Notes: generated from the letters alone by a model not told the origin. Shown: positions 7,584-18,157, numbered from the stretch's first letter. The stretch: 32,680 bases of DNA from Isotricha intestinalis (GCA_023807065.1 JAJJLU010003765.1:1-32680), one strand, 5' to 3'. Translations and numbers: made by a program.

Positions 7584-8858
7584 TTAAAAATACCAGTTCA
7601 TATCTTTAACATTTTTAGTATTAAAATTAGATAAATTTAAAGAAATTAATTTAGAACAATGAAAGAACATTCTACTCATATTTTTAACATTATTAGTATT
7701 AAAATTGAGTAAATCTAAAGAAGTTAAAGAAGAACAAACATTGAACATCCTACTCATATTTTCAACATTATTAGTATTAAAATTAGATAAATCCAAAGAA
7801 GTTAAACAAGAACAATAATAGAACATACCACTCATATCTTTAACATTATGAGTATTAAAATTAGATAAATTTAAAGAAGTTAAAGAAGAACAAAAAGAGA
7901 ACATTCCACTCATATTATTAACATTATTAGTATTAAAATTAGATAAATTTAAAGATGTTAAAGAAGAACAATTATAGAACATATAACTCATATCTTTTAC
8001 ATTAATAGTATTAAAATTAGATAAATTTAAAGAAATTAAAGAAGAACATTCAGAGAACATAAAATTAATATTATTTAAAGAATTTATACATTTAATTTTA
8101 ATTATATTTTTTCCTTCTAATTCATATTTATAACAAAACTCTATTTTATTTTCATTTAAATATATTTCACAATTATCTTTTATTTCTTTTTCATTTTCAT
8201 TCCCATTTTCATTAAACCAATTATTTCTTATAACTTCTTCATAACTATTTAATATTTGAATATTACCTTTATTTTTAATATTATATTCACATATTATATA
8301 ATTATCATGGTTATTTTTCACTTTATTATTATTGTTTAAGAATTCTTTGTGGTTTTCACTTTTTATTTTATATATATCTTCTTCTATTAAATCTTCTTTG
8401 TTTGATTCATTGTTTTCATTTATATTTTCATTTATTAATTTTTCTGATTCTTCATCATTTTTTTTTAATTTTTCCATTTTTTCTGAATCTTTTTCTTTAA
8501 TTCTTTTTTTTAATTCTTCATTTTCTTTATTTAACTTTATAATGTTTTCACGTAACATTAAAGTTCTGTTTTGTAAATTTAATTCAATATTAAAGGAAAT
8601 TAAAATAAATTTTAAATTCAAATTTTCTTCTTTAATTTCTATTTGATTCGAATCAATTAATCCAATAATAAATTCAATTATTTCTTGTGTTGAAGATATG
8701 GGTAATTCCTTAAATTGTTCATAATTAAAATTAGATTCATAAATTATATTGTTTGTTTCAATAATTATATTAATTAAATCAAAAACAGATGATAATTTAA
8801 TAAAATATTGATGATATTGTTTTTCAATTGATATATTATCTAATATCCTTAATGACAT
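7584..8858 (-). CDS. BspA-like (DUF285) leucine-rich repeat protein
   Basis: The protein has 424 residues. An N-terminal helical region (1-95) leads into a coiled coil rich in Lys and Glu (about 100-170). A bridging domain (about 185-265, IICEYNIKNKGNIQILNSYEEV and CEIYLNENKIEFCYKYEL) is typical of protist proteins that precede these repeats. Six 26-residue BspA-type repeats follow (for example NVKDMSYMFYNCSSLTSLNL), with DNA units of 78 bp. BspA repeats mediate protein-protein or surface contacts in bacteria and protists. There is no signal peptide, so an intracellular role is likely. The last repeat stops abruptly at DMNWYF. The next frame over continues for about 20 coding-like codons (GIFNNINKNCELFCND), so the C-terminus may be frameshifted and truncated. 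Confidence 0.8.
   Translation of the reverse strand: MSLRILDNISIEKQYHQYFIKLSSVFDLINIIIETNNIIYESNFNYEQFKELPISSTQEIIEFIIGLIDSNQIEIKEENLNLKFILISFNIELNLQNRTLMLRENIIKLNKENEELKKRIKEKDSEKMEKLKKNDEESEKLINENINENNESNKEDLIEEDIYKIKSENHKEFLNNNNKVKNNHDNYIICEYNIKNKGNIQILNSYEEVIRNNWFNENGNENEKEIKDNCEIYLNENKIEFCYKYELEGKNIIKIKCINSLNNINFMFSECSSLISLNLSNFNTINVKDMSYMFYNCSSLTSLNLSNFNTNNVNNMSGMFSFCSSLTSLNLSNFNTHNVKDMSGMFYYCSCLTSLDLSNFNTNNVENMSRMFNVCSSLTSLDLLNFNTNNVKNMSRMFFHCSKLISLNLSNFNTKNVKDMNWYF
7600..8070 (-). repeat. Six 78-bp tandem coding repeats (BspA units)
   Basis: Cysteines in SECSSL, YNCSSL, SFCSSL, YYCSCL, NVCSSL and FHCSKL recur every 26 residues. The DNA units are nearly identical in places, so unequal exchange can change copy number. 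Confidence 0.75.
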
Positions 8859-9838
8859 TTAAAAAATGTTTTTTTATTCTATATATTTTAATTATAAATT
8901 AAAATAAATTTTTACCTTTTATTTTAACTATAATAAATTATTTAAAAAAATAATCAAATAAATTGTCCGCACAACTTATGGAAAAAAAAGTATTAAAAAA
9001 TAAATAAATTAAAAGAAAATATAATGGTATGGAAATTGGATTTTAGAGAAGGAAATGTAATCCCTAAATTTTAGATAAAAAATAGAATTGATGAATCAAA
9101 AAATTTCAAATATATTTTAATTGAATTATAAGTGAATATGAATGTTATTATCTATTATCACCAATAATTAAAAAGAAATTCAGATATAAAAATATTCTAT
9201 ACCATATTAAATTTAGAAATAATTATAAAGAGTATATTAAAGAAGTAGGTGTTTGATTGATTTAAGAAGTTTTGTTCATATTAAGTATTAATTTAATTTA
9301 CCTATAAAACAAATTCCCTAATTTAAATAAAATTGTTGAATAATTAAATAATGAATTAATATAAATGTAAAATATTAAAGATTAAAGTAAATTTAATTTA
9401 TATTAATATAAATAAAAAATTCATTATTTACCTTAATTAATATTTTGATTAATAAAAAGCAGTAATTTTTTAAAAATTAATTAAATTTTTATTTTAAGAA
9501 AAATGAAATAATGTAATTTTTTCATTTTTTATTTTTTTACAAACAACTTATTCAAAATCACCATTCTTTTCAAGTATGGCTTCAATAATATTCAAATAAT
9601 ATATTTAAAACCAAAAATAAAATTACTTATATAAAAGTATTTCATTCTAAAAAATTGAAATAATCCAAATAACAGAAGATGATGGGAAATAAGAATTATG
9701 TTAATTAATTAATTTTTAATAATATAAAAGATACATTTATATTTTAAAATAAAAAAGAAAATATTTAAATAAAAAAATTTAAAATAAATATTTTTCCATA
9801 AAAAGTATTTCATAAGAGAAAAAAGATTAAATATATTT
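8859..9838. other. 1-kb intergenic region, one possible remnant
   Basis: On the plus strand from 9024 a frame reads MVWKLDFREGNVIPKF then TAG. Further pieces in other frames (RIDESKNFKYILIEL, YKNILYHIKFRNNYKEYIKE) run to about 9260. This looks like a small decayed gene without a recognisable family. The rest is AT-rich with no feature seen. Confidence 0.35.
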
Positions 9839-10417
9839 TTAGAATTCCTCAATTCCATAAGGAATATTAAAAGAACAAATAACAGTATCAAAATTAAACA
9901 ATTGATTATATTTTTCTTTATTATCCTTATTTAATTCATATTCATTATGAATAGCTTGAGAATCAGCAACAACAAATTTAGCATTTTGACTGATTCCATA
10001 TTCATTCCACATTTCTCTAGTACTAAATAATTCTTCACTATTATCATCTAATTCAATAGCTTGTATATTATTACAAACCCAATTATTATTTGAATAAATT
10101 TCTCTTTCAGTTCCTTTTTGAGTTTTAATATTTCCTGAACAAATGCATCCCATTTTTACATCTTGATTTTCATCTGGTGGTCTTCTTCTACGAGAAATAA
10201 CTATAGTTACTAAATCATTTTCTTGAACTTCTGTTGTTAATGTTACTTTATTAAAAAATATCCCTCTTTCTGATATTATTTCATTACCATCACTTGTTAT
10301 TTGATTTATATAATCTTGACAATAACATTTTAAAGATAATTCATATGGAAAATGATGATATCTTGGTTGTTGAAATGTAAATGACAATAAAATGAGAAAT
10401 ATAAATTTAATTATCAT
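9839..10417 (-). CDS. Secreted cysteine-containing protein of unknown family
   Basis: I place the start at ATG 10417-10415, giving 192 residues. The longer frame begins at a TTG with a low-complexity Phe/Ile run and overlaps the PP2C stop codon. From the chosen start the protein opens MIIKFIFLILLSFTFQQPRY, a good signal peptide. The mature part has Cys in KCYCQDY, GCICSG, WVCNN and VICSF, likely forming disulfides, and a basic patch ISRRRRPPDE. It lies downstream of PP2C on the same strand, 74 nt from its stop. No family recognised; extracellular or lumenal location is inferred from the signal peptide. Confidence 0.65.
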   Translation of the reverse strand: MIIKFIFLILLSFTFQQPRYHHFPYELSLKCYCQDYINQITSDGNEIISERGIFFNKVTLTTEVQENDLVTIVISRRRRPPDENQDVKMGCICSGNIKTQKGTEREIYSNNNWVCNNIQAIELDDNSEELFSTREMWNEYGISQNAKFVVADSQAIHNEYELNKDNKEKYNQLFNFDTVICSFNIPYGIEEF

Positions 10418-10491
10418 TAAAAAGACTAAAAATAATAATAAATGAATAATAAAAAAAAAAATAAAAAAAAAAAATCGTTTATTATTTAATT

Positions 10492-11496
10492 TCAATGTTT
10501 AAATTTAATAACAATACAACTCATATTATCACATCCAATTCCCATTTCATTCATTTTATCTTTAGCTAATATACTATCCATCATATCTTCTATAATAGAA
10601 CTAATATTTTTATATTTTTTTTTTTCAAATCCATTTTTAACATAATCACAAGCTTGTTGATTACTTAAACAATCCCAAATACCATCACATCCAATAATAA
10701 TAAAATCACAATTATCATCGATTTTTTCAATATTAATATCAGGAAAAGCTGAAATAATTTGTTCTTGAGGAGTTAAATTTTTATTTTGTTTATATTCTAA
10801 ATCACCTAAACTTCTACTTAAATTTAAATTTCCTTTAATTCTTCCTTCACTGACCCATCCATTTGCTTTATATATTCTATTTTTTTCAATTGATAAATCA
10901 GGTTTATGATCTAAAGACATTTGATATGCTTTTCCTTTTTTACATAATACTACTCTTGAATCTCCTGAGTTTGCAAAATATATTTTTTTATTTATTTCAT
11001 CTATTATACATATACATGATGTACATCCTGTCATTTGAGCTATATCACAATTTTCTGATGATTTTGGATCAAAAAATTTTTTATATTCATTTTCTTCATT
11101 TGATATCTTATTCTTCTTATCTTGCTCTTCATCTTCTTTTTTTGATTTCTTTGAATATTCTTTTAATTCTTTTTTACCATTTTCTGTCATTAATAATTCA
11201 TCTATTTTTAAAAATGTCTCTTCTAATGATTTTTTTATATTATCTTGGTTCGTGTTTTTATTCTTTAAAAATTCTTTCACAAAATGATTCTTTGCAAATT
11301 GACTTACTTCTTTTCCACCATGTCCATCAAACACTCCAAATATATCAAATTTATTGTTGTTGTTTAATGATGTTATATGTGCATCTTCCATTCTATAACG
11401 CCATCCTTGCATTGCTGAAGCTCCGTATTGAATGTATGAATTTTCATCATCTGAACTTTCTTTTTCTTTATTTGGAGTACTTAGGAAATCACCCAT
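10492..11496 (-). CDS. PP2C-type Ser/Thr protein phosphatase
   Basis: The protein has 334 residues from ATG 11496-11494. A frame 12 codons longer starts MFIQKKSKKKKK, but the run of Lys is the poly-T tract before the gene. MGDFLSTPN also fits an N-myristoylated start, as in many ciliate PP2Cs. Family motifs in order: GASAMQGWRYRMEDAH (25-40), VFDGHGGKEV (55-64, metal-binding Asp57 and Gly58), TGCTSCICI, ANSGDSRVVL, LDHKPD, LSRSLGDLEYK, FIIIGCDGIWDCLSNQ and GIGCDNMSCIVIKF. The metal-coordinating aspartates are all present, so the enzyme should be active. A Lys/Glu-rich insert sits in the middle (about residues 115-145). PP2Cs are metal-dependent monomeric phosphatases; the substrate is unknown. 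Confidence 0.95.
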   Translation of the reverse strand: MGDFLSTPNKEKESSDDENSYIQYGASAMQGWRYRMEDAHITSLNNNNKFDIFGVFDGHGGKEVSQFAKNHFVKEFLKNKNTNQDNIKKSLEETFLKIDELLMTENGKKELKEYSKKSKKEDEEQDKKNKISNEENEYKKFFDPKSSENCDIAQMTGCTSCICIIDEINKKIYFANSGDSRVVLCKKGKAYQMSLDHKPDLSIEKNRIYKANGWVSEGRIKGNLNLSRSLGDLEYKQNKNLTPQEQIISAFPDINIEKIDDNCDFIIIGCDGIWDCLSNQQACDYVKNGFEKKKYKNISSIIEDMMDSILAKDKMNEMGIGCDNMSCIVIKFKH

Positions 11497-11739
11497 TTTT
11501 TTTTTTTTTTTTGATTTTTTTTGAATAAACAATTATTTTTTTCTCTTTTTAATTAATAATTTTTTTATATTTATTTTATATACTTATGAAAGAAATAAAA
11601 AGTTAAAGAAAAAGAAGGATTTATTTAAAATATATTATATAAAAATAAAATATAATATTTTTAAAACAATTTTTATTATTGATATTCTTATTTATATCTT
11701 ATTCTTCATAATTCTATTTATAATAATTGAATTTATTAT

Positions 11740-12267
11740 TTATTTATTTATTTCTTTCTTTAATTTATCAATTTCTATATATAAATTTTCGACTGATTTT
11801 TCCAATGTTAAAACTCTATTTTTTAAATCTTTGATTTCTTTATCTTTATCAAGAAGAATATCTTTAATATTTATTTCTTCAAAAGATTCAATCAATAAAT
11901 TATTTAAAGGTTTTTTTATATCTCCTTGTATATCAATTATATCATAAGAACCAGTACAATATTTTTCATGTTCTCTTAATTGATTAATATGTAAATCTTC
12001 ATTACAATTATTACATTTAATTATAAAATTTTTATAAATTTCTTTTAATTCATCTGGGAAAAATAATAAATTTTTTTCACAAATAGGACAAATTAATTTC
12101 TTTTTTTCATTACAATTTTGACAAATACATTTTTTACATGATGAGCATTCACATGGAGGAAAAGAAATTTTTTTACATTTTATACATTCTATTAAAGATA
12201 TATATGATTGATAATTATCAATATTAATTATTCTTTCTTTTTCAAATCCTCCAAATAATTTTATCAT
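11740..12267 (-). CDS. RING-like and TRAF-type zinc-finger protein with C-terminal coiled coil
   Basis: The protein has 175 residues. Cysteine pairs at about residues 29-67 (IECIKCKK, CECSSCKKCICQNC, LICPICEKN) resemble a RING or related cross-brace finger. A second finger follows, CNNCNEDLHINQLREHEKYC, with the C-x2-C...H-x3-C spacing of TRAF-type fingers. The last 40 residues (LLDKDKEIKDLKNRVLTLEK onward) form a coiled coil, probably for oligomerisation. RING plus TRAF-type fingers often mark E3 ubiquitin ligases, but the RING lacks the usual His and could be a structural zinc module. ATG start and TAA stop are clear. Confidence 0.75.
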   Translation of the reverse strand: MIKLFGGFEKERIINIDNYQSYISLIECIKCKKISFPPCECSSCKKCICQNCNEKKKLICPICEKNLLFFPDELKEIYKNFIIKCNNCNEDLHINQLREHEKYCTGSYDIIDIQGDIKKPLNNLLIESFEEINIKDILLDKDKEIKDLKNRVLTLEKSVENLYIEIDKLKKEINK

Positions 12268-12508
12268 TATTTAATTTATTTTATTGATTTTAAATACATT
12301 TTTTAATTTAAAAAAACTATGATTTTTTGTTTATTTAATAATAAACTTTTTTAAATACTTAAACAAATATTAAATTATCTTCAATTAAATAATTGAAATA
12401 TGTTTCATTATATTAATTATATTTTAATATATAATTTAATTTTAATATTAATAATATATATTATGAAAAGTAAAATAATATTTAAAAAAATTTAAAATTT
12501 AAATTTTA

Positions 12509-15349
12509 ATGAAAAATTTTACAAATTCAAATAATTCAAATAGTTCATCAAAAAAAATTGAGCAGTCAATTTCAAGTATAAACACAAATAAAATAAATCA
12601 ACCAACTTTAACAATTCTTGGAGATGGGAGAACAAAACGAAAAAGATCAAAAGATTCATATATTGAAATAGCTTTAGAAAAAGAAAATTATAAAAATTCA
12701 AATTCAAATACTTTAAATCAAAGTAGAACATCAAAAAGTCATTCTATTCAAAGAAATAAAACATTAAATACTGAAAGTATTGATTCTGATAGAATACAAT
12801 TTAGAAATGATTATTTAAATTTAAATCAAAAGTTAAGAGATGATGAAAATTTAAATTTCAAGATTTTTAAAAATTATTCAGAAATATCAAAATTGAAAAA
12901 TCAGAAAAAAAAAAATGGAATTCCAATAAGTAATACTTATACATTAAATAATTCAAATTATAATATGAATCAATTTGATAATCTTTCTTTAAGTCATAGA
13001 AGAAATCAAAGAAATAATTTTAAAAGTGATTTCTTAAATTATACAATGAGAGAAATGACTTGTGAATTTAATAAGAAAAAAAACTATACTTCAATTTCTT
13101 TGAATAATAGTCAAATAGAAAGTAAAAATAATTCTAAAAGATTAAATTCTAATTATGATGAGAAAAACAAATTATATAAAGGATTAGATTTAAATTTAGT
13201 TAGTAATTCTTCTAATAAAAATAATAAAAAAAACTATAATATTAATCAAGATAATAATGATTTTTCTTTTTATAAAAATAATAATGATAGTTCTTATATG
13301 AATTTTAAAAATTATAAAAATGAATTTGAAAATTATTCCAATAGAGATTTATATGATACTCAAATTGCATCTTCAAATTCAAATAATGTTTATTCAAATT
13401 ATATTTATCCTTCTACACAAAGATATATTTTTTCTTCAAATGATAATAGGATTGATAATGAATATAATTATAATATTAATGGTAATAATATTAATAATGA
13501 TAAATATAATTATAAAAAATTATATAATATTACTAATTCTCTTTCACTTGAAGACTTATCTACAGGTAATAATAATATTGAAAAATATAATAATTTAGAA
13601 AATACTAATAATAATATTTATGATAATAATTTAAAAAAAAAATATTACTTGGATAATAAAGAAAATAATCCAAATTTAATTAATATAAATAATGAATTAG
13701 AAGATGTAAATATTTTAAACAATTATTTAAATGATGAAAAAATTTTAATAAAGTATTCAAATAATAATACTATTAATTATTTGGAAAATGGAATTAAAGG
13801 AAATATAGAAAAAAGTATTGATTCTTCAGAAAAAAAGGATAAGATAATATTTGAAATAGAAAAAGAAAAAAATAAAAAAGAAGAAAATAATTTACAATTA
13901 AATGAAAATAAAGAAATTAAAGAAAAAGAAGAATTAAAAAAAATAGAAAGAGAAATTAAAATACAAAAAGAAAAAGAAATAAATGAAAAAAAAGAAAGAG
14001 AACTAAAATTCTTAAAAGAAAAAGAAGAAATTGAAATAAGATTACAAAAAGAAAAAGAAGAAAAAGAAAAATTAGAAAAAGAAATAAGATTACAAAAAGA
14101 AAAAGAAGAAAAAGAAAAATTAGAAAAAGAAATAAAGTTACAAAAAGAAAAAGAAGAAAAAGAAAAATTAGAACAAATAAAAAAAGAAAAAGAAAAGGAT
14201 GAAATTTTATTAAATGAAGAAAAAGAAGAAAAAGAACATAAAGAGCAAAAAGAAAAGAATGAAAATTTATTAAATAAAGAACAAGAGATTATAAATTTAA
14301 AAGCAATAAAACAAATAAATTCAAATTTAAATAAAAAGAAAATTAATAAAACCGAAATTTTAGATTCAAATACAGAAACAAACATAACATCAGGAAATAA
14401 AATTCAAACAACAAATTCAAATAAAAAATCAATAATTGCTCCAAATGAATTTTTAATAGAAGAATTTAATGAAAGTGAAAATGAACAAAATAAAAAGGAA
14501 AAGTCTAATTTAAAGGATATTATTCCAATTGATATAATTAATATTAAAAATAAAAGAAATAATAATTTAAAAGGAAAATCATTATTAAAAGAAAAAAATA
14601 GTGAAAGTGAATGTTTATCTTATTCAAATGATGAAGATGATGAAAAAAAAAAATTATATATTTACTCAAATAAAAATAATTTAAGTGAATTAAAAGATAA
14701 TAAATATTATGAAAATAAAAATAAGGAAATTGATTTAACAAATAATAATAATTTAATTAATTATAATAAATTAAGTGAATTAGAATTTATTTATCAAAAA
14801 CAATTTGAAGCTTTACAAAAAACTAAAAATTTAATTGAAAATATGAAAAAAAATACAATAAAAAAAAATAATAATGAAAAAGAATTTAATAATTATTTAA
14901 AAAGTAAAAATAGAAATTATAATATTGAAAATAACTTTGATACTGTAAAAACAAAAAATCAAAATTTTAAATTTAATGAATTTTTAAAACCTTTTCTTCA
15001 TTCTCATAGAGAAATAAAAACTGATTATTTAATTAAAAAAAAAATTAATGAATATAGAAAAGAATTTAAAAGAGATATTTTTAGTGAAGATAAAATACAT
15101 AAAAATAAAAGAAAAGAAATTCTTGATGATAAAATTCCAAGTCATCATAAAACTGAAATTTATTATTATTATAATAAAAAAGATTATAATAATAAAACTT
15201 TTAGTTTTATGGAAGAATTTAAATTCAAAAAGAAAGAAAAAATTAATTATCAAAGAAAAGATAATTTACTTAAAAGAAATTTAAAAAATAATTTAATAAT
15301 GCCAAGTAATCCTTTTAATTTATCAGAAAGAAAAAACAATATTTTCTAA
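12509..15349 (+). CDS. Large low-complexity, partly coiled-coil protein
   Basis: The protein has 946 residues. The N-terminal half (1-430) is Asn/Ser/Tyr-rich and probably disordered. The middle (about 440-620) is a Lys/Glu-rich helix with three near-identical 16-residue units (EIRLQKEKEEKEKLEK). A shorter helix lies near LSELEFIYQKQFEALQKTKN, and the C-terminus is basic. No enzymatic domain or membrane segment is visible. In ciliates such proteins are often cytoskeletal or basal-body associated, but nothing here proves it. The next gene begins 99 nt downstream on the same strand and is also coiled coil. Confidence 0.8.
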   Translation: MKNFTNSNNSNSSSKKIEQSISSINTNKINQPTLTILGDGRTKRKRSKDSYIEIALEKENYKNSNSNTLNQSRTSKSHSIQRNKTLNTESIDSDRIQFRNDYLNLNQKLRDDENLNFKIFKNYSEISKLKNQKKKNGIPISNTYTLNNSNYNMNQFDNLSLSHRRNQRNNFKSDFLNYTMREMTCEFNKKKNYTSISLNNSQIESKNNSKRLNSNYDEKNKLYKGLDLNLVSNSSNKNNKKNYNINQDNNDFSFYKNNNDSSYMNFKNYKNEFENYSNRDLYDTQIASSNSNNVYSNYIYPSTQRYIFSSNDNRIDNEYNYNINGNNINNDKYNYKKLYNITNSLSLEDLSTGNNNIEKYNNLENTNNNIYDNNLKKKYYLDNKENNPNLININNELEDVNILNNYLNDEKILIKYSNNNTINYLENGIKGNIEKSIDSSEKKDKIIFEIEKEKNKKEENNLQLNENKEIKEKEELKKIEREIKIQKEKEINEKKERELKFLKEKEEIEIRLQKEKEEKEKLEKEIRLQKEKEEKEKLEKEIKLQKEKEEKEKLEQIKKEKEKDEILLNEEKEEKEHKEQKEKNENLLNKEQEIINLKAIKQINSNLNKKKINKTEILDSNTETNITSGNKIQTTNSNKKSIIAPNEFLIEEFNESENEQNKKEKSNLKDIIPIDIINIKNKRNNNLKGKSLLKEKNSESECLSYSNDEDDEKKKLYIYSNKNNLSELKDNKYYENKNKEIDLTNNNNLINYNKLSELEFIYQKQFEALQKTKNLIENMKKNTIKKNNNEKEFNNYLKSKNRNYNIENNFDTVKTKNQNFKFNEFLKPFLHSHREIKTDYLIKKKINEYRKEFKRDIFSEDKIHKNKRKEILDDKIPSHHKTEIYYYYNKKDYNNKTFSFMEEFKFKKKEKINYQRKDNLLKRNLKNNLIMPSNPFNLSERKNNIF
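14033..14176 (+). repeat. Three 48-bp tandem coding repeats
   Basis: Three copies of a 16-codon unit (EIRLQKEKEEKEKLEK; the third reads EIKLQ and ends in Gln) lie within the coiled-coil segment. Near-identity at DNA level suggests recent duplication. Confidence 0.8.
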
Positions 15350-15448
15350 AAAAAATATGAAGAGATAATATTTTTATAATTTATTTAATTTTTATTTTTA
15401 TTCAATAAAAATATTTTTTTAAAACCAAAATTTAATTTATAAAAAATA

Positions 15449-16843
15449 ATGAAAAAGAAATCAAAAGAAAGCTCAATACATAAATTATTAGGAGAATATG
15501 CGGAAAAAATAGTTATTTATATGAAAGAAAATAAATCATTAAAAAGACAATTAGAAGATTTAAAAACAACTTTATCAATAAATAAGGAAATGTTAAATAA
15601 TCAAATAAAAAATTTAACAAATAATAAAAACCATCAAATGAAAGAATTAATTAAAAGTTTACAAGATGAAAATATTCAAATTTCAAATAGAAATATGAAA
15701 TTATATGAAGATAATTTAAATTTAGAAAAAAAATTATATAAATATCAAAATGAATTAAATGATAAAATAAGATTTTATGAAGATGAAATTAGAGAAATGA
15801 GTGATAAATTATTTATATATACAAATCAAATAATTTCAAAAGATAATGAAATAAAACAATTTAAAATTGAATTATTAAATTCATATAAAGAAGATTTTTC
15901 AAAAGAAATTTATGTATATGCATCACCAAATAAATTTAATGTTGAAATGAATAATGAATTATGTGAAGCAAGACAAATAATAATTAAATATTCTCATTTA
16001 TTAAATGATGCAAATAAATTAATAAATGAATTAAATATTAAAATAGTTTCTTTAAAAGAAATGATTCAAAATATAAAAAATGGAAAAAGAGTTATGAGGA
16101 ATTTAGAAAATATAGAAAATTTTGGTTATATTTTAACCGAAGATTCAAATGAAGATAATAATGAAGGAGATAATAAAAATTTTGATAATTTTTATGTAGA
16201 TGATGGAAATGGAAATTTAATTGAAGAAATTGATATTGATGGTGATCAAAATATTTGTTGTGATTCTCCTTTAGTTCAATTACCTACTAAAATAAAACAA
16301 AAATATTATTTAACTACAACTGGGAAAAATTCTAGTTTTGATGTAATAATTCCTAAATTAGATTTATCTACTATTATTAATAAATATAAACCTGTTGAAA
16401 AAAAAGAAGAAAATAATAAAAAAGATATTAGTAATGTAACTTCTAAAAATGTTTGTGTTGAAGATAAAGAATTTATTGATAAATTAAAATTTAAATTAAA
16501 ATTTTATAGAAATATGATAAAAACTTATAAAATTAAATTCAAACAACAAAAAAAAATTATTTCAATGTTAAAGAAACATTGTTTAAAAAATAATCAAGTT
16601 TTAACTCCTAATTGTTCTACATCAGATTCAAAATTTAAAAATTATCCAAATTCAAATGAAACAAGAAGTAATAAAACAAATAATTTTAATTTAAAAAATG
16701 GTTATTCAATGGAAAATAATGTTAATTTTTCAATGGAAAGTGATTCTGATGAAAATGAATTAAATATTGTTATTAATGAAGTAAATAAAGAAGCTATTGA
16801 AATGCTAAGTGAATCTAACAGTTTTTATAACAGTAATAAATAA
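15449..16843 (+). CDS. Coiled-coil protein of unknown function
   Basis: The protein has 464 residues. A long coiled coil fills residues 15-215 (KENKSLKRQLEDLKTTLSIN, ELNDKIRFYEDEIREMSDKL). An acidic disordered stretch follows (about 225-270), then a short Pro/Thr region, a second helix near 345-380 (KLKFKLKFYRNMIKTYKIKF) and an Asn/Ser-rich tail. There is no signal peptide, membrane segment or catalytic motif. It resembles structural or centrosomal proteins only in being coiled coil. Confidence 0.8.
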   Translation: MKKKSKESSIHKLLGEYAEKIVIYMKENKSLKRQLEDLKTTLSINKEMLNNQIKNLTNNKNHQMKELIKSLQDENIQISNRNMKLYEDNLNLEKKLYKYQNELNDKIRFYEDEIREMSDKLFIYTNQIISKDNEIKQFKIELLNSYKEDFSKEIYVYASPNKFNVEMNNELCEARQIIIKYSHLLNDANKLINELNIKIVSLKEMIQNIKNGKRVMRNLENIENFGYILTEDSNEDNNEGDNKNFDNFYVDDGNGNLIEEIDIDGDQNICCDSPLVQLPTKIKQKYYLTTTGKNSSFDVIIPKLDLSTIINKYKPVEKKEENNKKDISNVTSKNVCVEDKEFIDKLKFKLKFYRNMIKTYKIKFKQQKKIISMLKKHCLKNNQVLTPNCSTSDSKFKNYPNSNETRSNKTNNFNLKNGYSMENNVNFSMESDSDENELNIVINEVNKEAIEMLSESNSFYNSNK

Positions 16844-17176
16844 TTTTATTGAAATATATTTGATTTGTTCAAAAAAAAAAATGTATTTATTATCAAAAGG
16901 AAGTTAGTCATTAAACATATATTTTAATCTAATTAGAAATATAAATGATTATAAATAGCAATTTTAAAGGATTTAATATATAATATTTTTAAATAATAAT
17001 TAGCCATCTTTTATTTTTTTTAAAAATGATTTCAACTAAAAATAATAGAATACTTTTAAGGTATTAATCTTTAAATAATTAACAATAAGACTTTTATATT
17101 CCCTTATATATATAACAATATTTTTTTAAAAATAAAAATTGTTTTTTATTAATTACTCAAAGTAATAAAAATAATA
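16844..17176. other. Convergent 3' intergenic region
   Basis: This lies between the stops of a plus-strand and a minus-strand gene. AT-rich, no feature seen; it should contain both transcripts' polyadenylation sites. Confidence 0.5.
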
Positions 17177-18157
17177 TTACTTCTTATCAATATTTTCTTC
17201 TTCAATATTAATACAAAGTTGTTTTGGATTTGCAGAATTTTTTGGAGGAGAATTTTTACTAAAATATCTTTGAGTATTATATCTAATCCAATCTTTTTCT
17301 GCATTTCTATATTCATTTATATATCTATCTCTTTTATTATATTTAGGAAATTCATAATTTAAAATTGACTTTGATTTTTCTAAATCTTTTTTCAATTCAT
17401 TTAATCTATTTTTACAAAATTTATTCGTATTATGAGTTTCTTGTTTAATTTTTTCTTTTATATGCTTTTTAATAACTTTATCTTTTTCCTTAAATAAAAA
17501 AATTTTTTGACAAATTTTATTCAATTTAATGAATTTATTATTATTAAATTTACTCAATTCCTTAATATAATTAGTAGTAATATTATTATCTTCATTTAAA
17601 TATTGAATTAAATTTCTATGATTAATTTTAATTTCACTTGAAGTTGATTTTTCAAATTTTTTAACAGGATCTTCATAATAAACACTTCTAAAATTATTTT
17701 CAGTGAGTAAAGTTTTTTTTAAATTTTCTTTTTGAATTTTGACTTCATTTTCTAATTTTTTATAAGAATTAGGATTTATAATATATTTTATTGGAAATGA
17801 AGTTCTTATTATTGGTAATATATTATTTGAACTCATTGTATTATTATCAATTGACTTATTTATTGTTGTAAAAATATTTGGAACTGAATTTATATTTTGA
17901 AACATTTCATTTTCATTATATTCTTTTTTTTTATATTTTTTCACCATTGAAGGAGGAATATTTAAATTTTTTTGATTAGTAACTTTTATTGTTTTAAAAT
18001 TTGGATTTTTTGAATTTGCTTTCTCAAAAAATATTTCTTCTTCATCTTTTGTACTTTTATTATATTTGCTATCATCATATGAATTAACTCTACGATGAGA
18101 AAATTCTGATAATTCTTTTAAAATATTTTTTCCTGAGTTTGTTATTATTATTCTCAT
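17177..18157 (-). CDS. Conserved-looking hypothetical protein, basic and helical
   Basis: The protein has 326 residues and starts MRIIITNSGKNILKELSEFS. The first 120 residues are Ser/Asn/Lys-rich. A middle region around LKKTLLTENNFRSVYYEDPV and a helical basic C-terminal half (KICQKIFLFKEKDKVIKKHI, NRLNELKKDLEKSKSILNYE) have no recognisable motif. There is no membrane segment. It heads in the same direction as PTEN, 117 nt downstream of it. Function unknown. Confidence 0.75.
   Translation of the reverse strand: MRIIITNSGKNILKELSEFSHRRVNSYDDSKYNKSTKDEEEIFFEKANSKNPNFKTIKVTNQKNLNIPPSMVKKYKKKEYNENEMFQNINSVPNIFTTINKSIDNNTMSSNNILPIIRTSFPIKYIINPNSYKKLENEVKIQKENLKKTLLTENNFRSVYYEDPVKKFEKSTSSEIKINHRNLIQYLNEDNNITTNYIKELSKFNNNKFIKLNKICQKIFLFKEKDKVIKKHIKEKIKQETHNTNKFCKNRLNELKKDLEKSKSILNYEFPKYNKRDRYINEYRNAEKDWIRYNTQRYFSKNSPPKNSANPKQLCINIEEENIDKK

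Noticed and set aside
10418..10495. Upstream extension of the secreted protein from a TTG codon
   Set aside because: TTG start is unlikely in a nuclear gene; the extension is a poly-A-derived Phe/Lys run and overlaps the PP2C stop, while the ATG at 10417 gives a proper signal peptide.
10863..11528. Plus-strand open frame of 221 codons antisense to PP2C
   Set aside because: Hydrophobic shadow frame opposite a gene with full PP2C motifs.
13777..14385. Minus-strand Ser/Phe-rich frame of 202 codons
   Set aside because: Shadow of the Lys/Glu-rich coiled-coil repeats on the plus strand (AAA/GAA read backwards gives TTT/TTC).
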